Source: Luidia sarsii
Lineage: Eukaryota; Echinodermata; Asteroidea; Paxillosida; Luidiidae
Length of the DNA: 64,000 nt
Direction of reading: 5' to 3'
Assembly: GCA_949987565.1 (NCBI GenBank)
Contig: OX465111.1
Location: 1,087,001 to 1,151,000, forward strand
In this document: piece by piece, positions 46,696-58,600 of the stretch
Layout of the letters: every line of letters starts with the position of its first letter
Position numbering within the stretch: position 1 is the first letter of the stretch
Made by a program: the position numbers and the translations under genes
The notes under the pieces: model-generated
Seen by the model: only the letters and a program-made list of their open reading frames with translations
The model's database searches: none
Told to the model about the DNA's origin: nothing

Positions 46696-47167
46696 TAAGT
46701 ACCGATGGATCCATGCAGTGTAGCTCTGAGCTGTCGTGTAGCACGACCCTGCATTGTCCGTAGCACTTCCAAACTCGCTGCAGACTCAAATTTGGTTTGA
46801 ATCAAACCAGGCATCTGCAAACTGGCTGTACAATGTGGCAAACATAACACTAATGTCATTGCCACCATTTCTATGTCTTTTCCTATCAATGAATACTGCA
46901 AATGGACCATTTTTTTTTAGTTGATTAGAACAGACTCCTTTTAGCTCTTTGCCAGAGTAGGAAAACAAAATGCTTTGGATGTTTTATCCGCACACATGTA
47001 CACCTTTGATTTGATGAGGTAGCTAGACTGACTGTAGCCAGTCACCCAACTCGTCAGAAATAACCCCATATGCTTAAACATGGATGCTTCTAGGTGCCAC
47101 ACTTAAGACAGAATCCCTCCATACAGTATCCAAACTCAAATGGTGCAAAAGGCGTCTTTTAAAAAAA

Positions 47168-47350
47168 CGCAGTGGCTGTTGTTACGGCAGTCGTCCGTGT
47201 GGTTCCCTGACTTGATTGTATTCCGTCAGCATTGCAGGCTGGTTGAACCAGTCTATTAGCTGATAGTCTGGTTCCAAGAGCTAAACATCCTGACAAATAC
47301 TGTGAAGTCAGGGAATCACACGGACGACTGCCGTAACAACAGCCACTGCG
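47168..47350. mobile_element. 183-bp palindromic MITE, copy 2
   Basis: Same length and nearly the same sequence as 34736-34918, from CGCAGTGGCTGTTGTTACGG to CCGTAACAACAGCCACTGCG. Flanked on both sides by TTTAAAAAAA (10 bp), a possible target duplication in low-complexity sequence. Confidence 0.85.
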
Positions 47351-48559
47351 TTTAAAAAAACAATCCCTAAATATGCCTGCGAGAAATGTATTTTTTTAAC
47401 GGAGATGTGAGATTGGACGATTTCAAAAGTACGCCGTGTGTGGATTTGACATTGGGCAGTGTTGACCCATGTGTTGTCTGCTGAAACTTGGAACTTACTG
47501 CCAACTGTACAGAATAAGCTAATTAGCTTAATGTTCTCACACCTCAGAACATTTGAGGTATTTTTTTTTAAACAACCGAAAAAGTGATTGTAAAAGATTG
47601 TACAGGATTTTAATCCGGTCATTATCTTGCCTCCATTGAGGTTTTGCCATCAACTCTATCACCCAAAGCATCTAGATTGTATAATGCATGCATATAAATA
47701 TACCTAGTTATGTACATGTTAAGGCCGTGCTTGTAAATGTGAGCTCGCTGGTTGCCATGGTAATTCAACTATGGGAGGGGCATCCTGCAATTTGGCGGCA
47801 TATAGCGGCCATGTTGGTTTTGTGGCCGGCCGGCATGCGTGTCGGACGAGGCTAGGCTTTGCGCTCTCCGTTCCAAAATGTCCGAGGGACGAGACGAAAG
47901 ATGGGACATAGCATCGACTCTTCTCTGACCGAAAAGTCTGGTGCCTCTGATGCGATGGGACATTGCATGGTGAAATGTCAAAGCGGTGTCTTGACACAAG
48001 ACCAAGATGGGTGCAAATAATTATTATCCGACTGTCATGTCATAGTATTTATCGGTATGCTTTCAGTTTTTTGTTTCCCTGTTTCATTTGTTTATTCATG
48101 AAGCTCTTTCATATGTAAATTAAGAGACGTATGTATACATGTAGTTGAATAGGTAATTATACTGAAGACTAAAGAACAGTGAAGTGATAGATTGATCTTA
48201 TTATAATTATGTGAATCTGATTCTTAACAAGATATTTGTTATTGTACAGATCCCATTGAGATGGTATATTAATATTACAAGAGCAAGCAATTAACTTTTG
48301 TACAGAATGAAAAAGGGCAAGCTTTGTATAAAGAAAAATGAAACGGACACAAGATGTGTCTGATTGGCAGATAAGGACTTTGAACCACTCTGATCTGCAC
48401 TGATAAGCGTTGTCATGGTAACTAGTGATTTTCCCCTCACCCTTAATCTGACTTTTGTTTAATAAATTACATGAACAGTAATGTCTCGAAACATGTATGC
48501 AAATGAAAATATCAGAGAAACGTGCAGACGTTTGTTATAGATTTCTGACGGTCTGAAGT

Positions 48560-48597
<38 letters not shown>

Positions 48598-49372
48598 GGT
48601 GGTATATATAATCTTACTGAGTTTAAACGGGAGGAATATTTAAAGATATAAGGCAGGAGATAGTTTGGTGGTTTGGTTATGCCTTGAGAAGAGTCAAAAC
48701 TATTGTAAGGGGGTCATATGTTTACTTCTTAAATCCTCTTGGCAGCGATTAGACGGTATGATTCCTAATATTCTCTTCGCCCGTTCACTGAAAACGGGAA
48801 AGAGAAGTCCGTGTCAGAGTAAACTTAATTTAGACTTTAAATCAAAAAGAATGCTATATTTTTTAAGCAAGCAGTATGCATTATTTTGACAGAACCTGGT
48901 CGCTAACAGAGTTTGAGGAGAAAAAGGGAGAAATTTTGGTGGTTTTTTTTGTATCGGAATTGTGAATATAAATATTTGAACTTCCAGGCATCACTCAGAA
49001 TCATGACTATTTTTTACATGATGACATTCTTATGCATTCTTTTGATGAACTGGGCCTTTGATTTGGAATTGCATTTCTTTTCTTCCAAAATAATAATTAT
49101 TTGAGGTTTTTTTCTGTAAGTTGATAATTTACAATAATAAAAAAATCAAAAATGTGAATACATGAGACGAGTCTGTGAAGGTACTTATTACTTTGTTGTA
49201 AAGTGCAATTTTTTTCAGGCAGTTGACTTTGACAAGTCTATTATGTAGCGGGTGGGCGTTGTGGTACATCACCGGCGATCGACTATGTCAAGTCTATTGA
49301 TTTTCTTGGCAGCTGTGATGCGATAGAGGGCGCTAGTGCATCCCACTGTTCGGAGTCAAAGGCTGCGTCCGA

Positions 49373-49490
49373 ATTCTTTGGCTACGGCTTGAAAAAGCAC
49401 ACGAGTCAATGGAAGTCGCCAACAAGCGGCTGCAGCCAGCTCCCATAGGGATACGTGTTATACCCAGCTGCAGCCGTATATTAATGCAAC
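49373..49490. mobile_element. GGCTACGGCTT/AGCCGCAGCC MITE near the SPOUT1 promoter
   Basis: CTGCGTCCGAATTCTTTGGC..TACGGCTT on the left and CAGCTGCAGCCGTAT on the right are loosely inverted. A second, longer copy is at 51050-51195. It ends about 90 bases before the SPOUT1 start codon. Confidence 0.6.
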
Positions 49491-49581
49491 CGGATTGTCA
49501 CCCGTTGTTGTGATAGGGCGCCACCTATAGTTCAGAAATTTTACCCACGTGTGTATTTTGCCTCGGAACCTGCTCTCGAAA

Positions 49582-49656
49582 ATGGCTGAAAAATCCTCTT
49601 CTAAAGGGGTTGTACAGTCGAAAGTAGGCAGTAAACGGCCATCCCAGTCTGCGAAG
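49582..49656 (+). CDS. SPOUT1: SPOUT1 exon 1
   Basis: 25 codons from ATGGCTGAAAAATCC to GCGAAG|GTATGG, phase 0. It encodes the basic, Ser-rich N-terminus (MAEKSSSKGVVQSKVGSKRP). Confidence 0.88.
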
Positions 49657-52600
49657 GTATGGTTTCTGTCAGCTTTTTGCATTTTTGCTCTATTAAATTG
49701 GCTTTCTGTCTTGTTTTCTGTAAAATTCAGAAAGTGGAAGTGTTAGCAGACGAAAGTGTAAAAATGTACTGTACCGTTAGGCGTACGCGTGCGTAGTGCT
49801 TCCGCACTACAAAAGTACAAGTACAATTAATTGTAGTACTTTGTACTTTGCAGGCCTACATCATATCACTCTTTTATCAGTTTAACCATGGTTTAACTTG
49901 ACCATTTTGCCATTTTGGTCTTCCAATTATTTCAGCCGAAGGAGTGGAAGAAATGGAGAGACGAAAGTAAGCAATCCTTCCTTACCTTAGTTATCTAAAG
50001 GCCTTTTTTATGTACTCCAGTTATACTTGAAGCATGGTGCGTGAAGTGTATTTCTTTACACTAGTTTTAGTCTTAAACTTTATTTTAAAAGTAGGGTAGA
50101 ATTAAAAAATGTTGCAGTCTAATTTCACTATAAATTATTCACCCTATCCCATGCTGTGTTGCTTAATCACTAATCACTTGTCCAGTGCGTAACAAAGTGT
50201 CACAACTGTCATTTGTTAATCCATGTTGCTCCTAATGAAATGAGTAATGGTGTTTAACTTGATGGTACTCGGTCCTTATTCTGGACCAAACACTTGTCCC
50301 GTGAAGTAGAAAGTAAATGCAGTAGAACTAATACTACAAAGTAGTAAAATAGAAAGGTACTGTCGACTTGCCATTTTCTTGACCATAATTATTATAACTA
50401 CTAATTACTTTGCCTTTGAGAAAGGTCCCGCTAGGATCGAAATGTCAGGCCCTCTAACTTTTGAGATTTTATGTGTTGCAGGTAATTTTAGTCAGTGAGT
50501 TTTAATTCTCAAAATTTAGTGGGCCTGACATTTTAATCCTAGCAGGCCCTTTCTCAAAGGCTCAAAACCTCTCTCTGCCTTTGAGAAAGGTCCTGCTAGG
50601 ATCGAAATGTCAGGCCCACTAAATTTTGAGATTTGGTAATTTTAGTCAGTAAGGAGTTTGCAACATTTTTGTACTAATTACTTGATTAATTGTTACTATA
50701 TCAGGCAAAGGCACGAAGAAGCGATATAAAGATGCCAAACTGGAGAGACATATCGCCAAAATAGACGAGAAGAAAAAACTGGCAGAAATGAAGGATGAAG
50801 ATGAACTTCAGAAGAAAACCAACGGTGAGCTAAAATGAAAAGGGCATTCTAATTAAAGCTTGCTGTATGTGGTTGACCTTTTTATTTATTGAATCAATGA
50901 AAAATTTATATCAAACGTGCTTGTTTCTAAAGCACTAACCCAAAAAATGGTCTAACAAAAAATGGACATTGGATTATATAGATTCCCTCGGATAGGCCCA
51001 TGTTACCACCAAGTCACCAAGTTACCACCCAGTGATAATGCTGAGTATAAAGGCTGTGTCTGAATTCACTGGCTACGGCTTAGAATTACACACAAGTCTA
51101 TGGGAGTTGCTCAAAAGAGTGGCTGCAGTCAGTACCCATAGACCCGTGTGTTATCTCCAGCCGCAGCCAGTGAACTGAGAAGGACACAGGGTTGGCCTAG
51201 CGATGATTTTTGGATCAAGCGCCCTCGTGTGGTCATAATACAGAATGCCTTTGAGGAAAGGTCCTGCTAGGATCAAAACTTCGGGCCCTCCTAAATTTGA
51301 ATTTTTACATTTTGGTCATTTTAGTCAGTAAGCAGTTTGCAATAATTTTTGCATATTACGGTACTCTGGTTGAGAAAGAAGTTTAAAAGATATGGATGAG
51401 AAGATTGATTGATAAGGAAAATTGATAGATAGATCAACAGAGGAAATCTGGTAGAATAATCAAGCAGTAGGGAAAGCAGGTTAATAGATTCTGTTTAAAA
51501 AGTGATTAATAAACCTGTTTCTACAGGAAGAAACAGGTTTAGATAACCATGGCTATTTTGATCATTAGATCTGTGGCTTAACTCCTACAATGATGATTGC
51601 ATTTTGTTTTAATGCAGGCCGTAATTGGACAGTAAGCATTGCTCTGCCAGGCTCAATCCTAGAGAATGCCCAATCACCGCAACTGAGGACATACCTTGCC
51701 GGACAGGTAAATGGTTGAACTTGAATAACTAAGACACTTATGAATATCCATGATATCTGCGCTGTCAGACTCTTTAGCCATTCCTACTGTCAGTGGTCAG
51801 TGCCTCTTTGTTTTGTAAAGACCAGGCATCACACTCTACGATCTGACCCTGACATCGTCTAGCTCTCGACTCTGTGGCAAGCTTTGTATTGTTAAATCCT
51901 ACCAACTTCACAATCCAACTGGGTTTCAAATTAAATCCCAATATCCAGCATGCATTTCGACGCGATTTCAATCTGTCGTACACAGTACGAATGCAACTCA
52001 TTGCTGGTTGGAGCTCTAGAGTTACATACGTCCATGGAATTAGCGTGGGTTGTTTTTTTTTGGGCCAAGGGGAAATGGCGTAAAAGCATAGCTTTCTCAT
52101 CTTCATAAAGAATCAGTCATTGAATGCGAAGAGTTTTGTGTAAAGGAATTCCTTGCCATTTCATAGACCTGTGCACTGATGTAGACTTGATGGTTTTCAT
52201 TGTGGAAATACTAAGTGGGAGGTTTGCAGTGACACCGTGTATCTCTTCTCCTTCAAGAAGTGTGGCTCTGAAAAGAGCCGGTAACTCAACGTTTCGGGTA
52301 GTGTGTACTCTGCCCGTCTTCAGGAGACACTTATGTAATCCTTCCATATACCCCCAGTTAAGAAGTCCTTATAAATGATTTGATTGTGGCAAGACCTTTC
52401 TCATAAGCAGATATGTCCTTCCTGGATCAAAGTGTCAGGCCCATTCCCTTTGCTCATTCAGTTAAACTCAGTGTGCAACATTTCATCTGACCACGGTACA
52501 GATTGCCAGAGCATTGGTTGTGTTTTGCGTCGATGAGGTCATCATCTTTGATGAGTCTGGCGTGCCCGCTGAGTGAGTAGTCTACCCCAGTTTTACTCTT

Positions 52601-55600
52601 TCCTTTATTAACGTCAGCATTCTGATCAGAGATTGCAAATCCATCTTACATGGGGGCGGACTAACATCGTGCTTCATTTCAACTGTGTTTAAGCAAATAT
52701 TCCCCCGTCTTCATCTTCTTGCGTATGAGGCAAGCAGTAATCAGAGGTGCTGCTGTCTCAAGTTGTTGTTGTTCGCCTGGGCTCAATCAGAAGAGCGAGA
52801 CCAGTTACCAGGGCCCACCAACTAGGAGGTCCACAACATGGGCCCTTATCAATACTTCTTCTTCTTGCGTATGAGGCAAGCAGTAATTAGAGGTGCTGCT
52901 GTCTCAAGTTGTTGTCGTTCGCCTGGGCTAAATCAGAAGAGCTAGACCAGTTACCAGGGCCCACCAACTAGGAGGTCCACAACATGGGCCTTTATCAATA
53001 CTTCTTCTTCTTGCGTATGAGGCAAGCAGCAATTAGAGGTGCTGCTGTCTTAAGTTGTTGTCGTTCGCCTGGGCTCAATCAGAAGAGCTAGACCAGTTAC
53101 CAGGGCCCACCAACTAGGAGGTCCACAACATGGGCCCTTATCAATACTTCTTCTTCTTGCGTATGAGGCAAGCAGTAATTAGAGGTGCTGCTGTCTCAAG
53201 TTGTTGTCGTTCGCCTGGGCTAAATCAGAAGAGCTAGACCAGTTACCAGGGCCCACCAACTAGGAGGTCCACAACATGGGCCTTTATCAATACTTCTTCT
53301 TCTTGCGTATGAGGCAAGCAGCAATTAGAGGTGCTGCTGTCTCAAGTTGTTGTCGTTCGCCTGGGCTCAATCAGAAGAGCTAGACCAGTTACCAGGGCCC
53401 ACCAACTAGGAGGTCCACAACATGGGCCCTTATCAATACTTCTTCTTCTTGCGTATAGGAGGCAAGCAGCATTTAGAGGTGCTGCTGTCTCAAGTTATTG
53501 TCGTTCGCCTGGGCTCAATCAGAAGAGCTAGACCAGTTACCAGGACCCACCAACTAGGAGGTCCACAACATGGGCCCCTGTGTAGTGGTTCAGCAGCTCC
53601 ATGATATTAGGATGTGCTGCTCTTATCCTTGCAGGAGCACAGATGGCAACTTTGATGGCATCGGCAAGAAGGGAAACCCCAACGTACAACTGGCAAGAAT
53701 TCTACAGTTCCTGGAATGTCCACAGTATGTGCCCATTCAAGTCTACTTCAAACTGGAAAAATGTTTGAACATTTATATGATTGTGTCATATTCACTCTCT
53801 TCCCCCTTCCTTCGTGTACATGTATCTGTTTTGTCCTTGTCACTCTGCTTTTGAGAAAGGTCCTGCTAGGATCGAAACGTTAGGCCCACTAAATTTTGAG
53901 ATTTATAAGATCGCTGTAATCAGGGTCAAGGAATAGACTCAATCCGACTGATCCTTTTTTTGTCTTCTTTTTTTTTCTTTCATGTATGCCAAACTCCACT
54001 CTGACTTAATATTTAACATGCCCAGTATCACATTTGCTGTGTTTTCGATTTCCCTAACAAATACTTCTGTGTTGACAAAAATGGTTTATGGTCTATGGTT
54101 TTGAAAAATAGAAAAACCAAAATTTGACTGGACCAGTCGAGTCAGGGTTTTCTTTGCCAATTATGGAAAAACATTCAAATTTGTTAAACAATTCTGGAAA
54201 ATCGCAAAGAAAACATTGACTGGATCAAGACTTGAACCCGTGACCTCTGGTTTTGCGTACCAACTATCCAGCCCTTAGATGGCGGCCTTCCCATATAGTC
54301 AACTAGTCTTTGCAAAAATTTTTAAAAGTTCCCTGTCAGTTTTTCCTGTATATGTGTGACATAATGGATTGTGTGGTTTTTTTCTCTCTTAGGTACTTGA
54401 GGAAAAGTTTCTTCCCTAAGCACGCTGATCTGCAGTTTGCAGGATTGCTGAACCCTTTAGACTGTCCCCATCATCTGCGCATCGATGAACTCTGTCCATA
54501 CAGAGAAGGCGTGGTACTAGACCGAGCTGTGGGTCAAGGCAAAGGATCCAGTGTCAACGTCGGCCTTCTGAAGGTCAGTAACATTTCCACTCAAATTGAA
54601 CGAATTGCACCACTTCAGTACGTCACCTTTATTGCCAAGCCTTTACATTCTTTGAGTGCTCTTTATATTGTTGGGTATATAAAACCCTAAATGTGAATAA
54701 TAGCCCTCCAGAATTTAGGAAAAAATTCCCGAAGGCCAATCAGTGGTCCACAGCATCTCACCAGATGACTTATAAATAGTGATAGTAAATAAAGGATAAA
54801 CCAATTTGGTTGATTATGCAAGGAGAAATGTATGTACTCAGCCTTTGAAGGCTTGAAGACCAGAGCAGGAGATTGTACCAACGACATGGTCAGGGAGACT
54901 ATTCCAAATTCTAACAGCCATGTGGATAAAACTTCTATCAAGAGAGTGTGTATATATTTGAGCTTGAGGATTGACTCCATGCTACTTTCGTGCTAAACTA
55001 AATTGAGACGGGTAGTGCAAAGATTGTCAGAAGCCTAAGTATTTCAAGTTGGCATGGCAGTAGGCTTTGTGTGTAGTCTTGTCGTCAGACTGATACATTT
55101 GTTGAACATGTCTGCCGTTGTAGGAAGTAAGAATTGACAGACACCTGCAGCCAGGTCTGAGGGTGACCGTTAAGATGACAGAGAGCGACTACTTAAACTC
55201 AGGTGAGAGGGCAGGCTATTGACCTATTGGAGACCAAGCTTGCAGTCACTGAGATTGGAGTTCAAATGATATTCAGTTGGGCAGTGGATACTGACTCGGA
55301 TTCCATGTCATATAAGCTCATTGGCAGGAAGCCAGGCCCTTTTTTAAAACCCAGCTTAGGCTCCGGCTTTGTCTCCATTTCTTTCATCCATTTTACAGTA
55401 CAAGGCATGAAAATGGGAGACCTCTGGCTTCGTTTTTGAATGTTACACTGCGTTTTGAAAAAGAATCCAAAGCTTCAACTTGTTGACTTTGTTTTCAGTT
55501 TTTGGATAACAGAGAAGAAGCCGGAGCCGAAGCCTAAGCTGGGTTTTGGAAAAGGGCCTAGTTCCTGCCAGTAGACTCTATGTAACTGAGATAGATCAAA

Positions 55601-58600
55601 CAACAGTGTTCCTGAAGAACAGCCTAAAACACAATTCCTTTCCTTCCTTTGCCCTTGAAAAATTACTTAGTGGTACATGGCCAGGGCTGGTTTTCACAAA
55701 GCCTTACGATGCATCGTAACTCGGTTTACGGTGGACAACCCATCGTAAGTTGTGATACACCGTATGGTTTCTGTGCGTCGCTCGTCGTCTTGCGATTGAT
55801 TGTAAGTTACGACGAGTGTGGTGAAATGGACCCCTGAAGTTGATCAATGCTTGCCCTGAAGTGACATTTTATCGGAGGTTTCCACTTGTAGAAGCTAACT
55901 TGCTTCATGCCTTATGCTGTCTTTGCTGTGCGTAGATAAGAAGACGTTGCGGGGTACGGTGGTTGCCCCTACAGCACCATGCACCGATGCCGGCCTGTAC
56001 TGGGGCTACACAGTCAGGCTGGCCTCAAGTCTTGGTGCCGTCTTCTCCCAGGGTCCTTACAAGGAAGGCTATGACGTCAGCATCGGGACGTCAGAGAGAG
56101 GCGCAGACGTGGACCACTTTGAGCTGACACAATTCAGGTACGGGGATCAAGCCAATTCAACCAATACTTCTAGGTGGAACTTGGAAGTAGGATGGCTTTT
56201 ACCTCCTGTGGACAAGTTGAAATTTACATCATGATATTTAGACGGTAGAGATCAAATTAGTTGTAATCCACGAACAATCTTGAAATGTTTAATGACACAC
56301 ATTTGCTCTATTTGACTGATTAAAACTATGTTGAACTTTCATTATGTAAAGTGTGTTGTCATAGGGTTGAAGGCTTGCTTAAATTGCTAAGTAAAGCCTG
56401 AATATTTCAGTCCCAGAAGTCTCTCTTCCAAAAGAAAGCCAAGCTCAGAAAAATAAATGGGCCTGATGTTTCAGTCCTAGCATGATCATTCTCAAAAATG
56501 CAAAGGAAAAACTATCGTTACTTCAGACATGATGTAGATATTTCTGCTCATAACCAACATTTTGGTGTTACCGGTACTTGCAGATGTTCTCTGAAGAATG
56601 TTGGTGGTGCTTCTTGCACCTGATAAAAGTACCTGTTTTATTTATGTTTGGATGACAAGATTTGCTGTTCAGTGTACCCCCAACAAATAGCTTCCCTATC
56701 ATTCATTGGCAGGCATCTGCTCATAGTCTTTGGTGGTTTGAAGGGCCTGGAGTACAGCTTGGACGCTGATGAGCATTTGAAGATAACGGACCCACAGCTC
56801 CTGTTTGATCACTACGTGAACACCTGCCCCACTCAGGGAAGCCGAACCATCCGGACTGAGGTAAGTCTAGAAGGTTTTGCACGCTGGAAGTACAGAGAGG
56901 AAAGTTTGTGGTGACACCGTGTACATCTTGTGCGATGTAGTGTGGCTCTGAAAGGAGCTGGTGGTAACTGGCTCACAAGAGATGATGGATGTGGTGTCCC
57001 TGCAAACCTTCCGCATTGAAGTAAGTTGACCTTTCATCTTATCTTACTCTGGAAGAAGGAACTGCTTAACCAAGGCTAGGTGAAATAAGACAACAAAATC
57101 AATGTTGAGGTAGCAGTAATGGTAGGAAATCTTACCGTTTGTCACTGTACCCAGTGGCTTGACTGGAATGGTTGACCTAATGCTGTGCTTCAAACCAGGA
57201 GTTTCTTAGGGTGGCCCAACTTTACAAAATAAACTGGCAACACTAGGTTAGATTTGGTGGCCGGTTATTAAGGCTAGTACCTGTAGGTAATTAATGGAAT
57301 TCTTGTAGCTTGTTGTTTTACGCGTAGCTTGATTGGAATGACAGACCAAATGATTTCCTTCAAATTTTATTAGAATATATTGGATCGTACTTTTAGGTGA
57401 CCTAAATCTACAACTGCCAATTGAGGTCAGATTTGCAGGTTATTGAACAGGTGTAAGGTAGTGGTGATGAATTGAATTCTTGTAGCTTGCGGGCGATTGA
57501 TTTGAAGTGACATTCCAAATCATGTGCTTAAAGACATACACCAATGGTTCTCATCATCGTGAGATATTTTCCACTTTGGATTCTGTTTAACTGAGGTCAA
57601 TAGATGTGCATTTGAACCTCTTGAATAATGTCCCATTGCTTTCCCACATGAGATAATAGGTCTTAGGTTGATGCTGTATCTTAGGTAAAAAATAGAGTTG
57701 TACATCCTATTACATGGCATCTGAAAATAGGGTAGGTAGGTTTGTTTTGGTTTTTTTTTTTTTTTTTGGGGGGGGGTGTTATATATGTGTTATATAATTA
57801 TACTAGAGCCAACATAAACATGATTTACATGTAAGCAGGGTTGGTTGATTTAGATCATGTTGATTTAAATCACTGCTAGCGGCATCGAAATAGGGTTGCG
57901 CAGACGCACTGTCAAAATAGGGTCGGCTGGGAAATTGGAAGCACAACTATTTTTTTTCAGTTGGGGGGGGGGCTTAGTCATCTCTGCTTTTGTCAGGTAA
58001 ATGTCAGTAGGCTAGGACTCTCTTTGCAACATAAACCAAACTCGTATGTCTTCATTGATGCAGATCAGAGGAAGCCAATTAACTTTGAGGTATTATGTGC
58101 ATGGAACAGATACTTTTCTCATTAGTTTTCACAGCATCAATTTTCTGAGAATATCTTTTTCTTAGGGGTTCTATCAATAGCAATAATCACTACTTCGTCT
58201 TCTTCTTCTGACTTCAAAGCCTTTCTAAGGCAGTCCTTTTCTTTTGGGGCTTGTTTTTGCTGCAGGAGTGTTCATTATTCCATTCTTAGGTTTCACCAAC
58301 CCCCCCTGTGCTCATTACTAGCATCCTGTGTTCATAGGAGTGATTTGGTGTCTTGTTGGGCTAAATGCCAAGCATCTCTAAGATTTCTTTCCTCAACTGA
58401 GGACACCCCCATCCGTTCTATCCAATCATTATGAAGTGGCCTTTCAGTATTATTGGATCCTTATGCAGGCAAACTTTATGGAGCCAAGTGATAGCGTCTC
58501 AATTAACCTTTGTGAAAGCTTTGTCGTAAATGGCAAGATTTCCGTTGTTGTTTTGAGCAGAATTCTATACATATATTTAGTCTTTCCTTGACAAAAACCA

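Larger units (their letters stand above)
42724..49580. other. vav 3' UTR and intergenic spacer to SPOUT1
   Basis: No further coding exon is recognised. AATAAA motifs at 45918-45923 and 48461-48466 are possible poly-A signals for vav, but neither is close to the stop and I cannot choose. The region carries foldback, SINE and MITE copies listed separately and a poly-T run at about 48567-48591. Confidence 0.55.
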
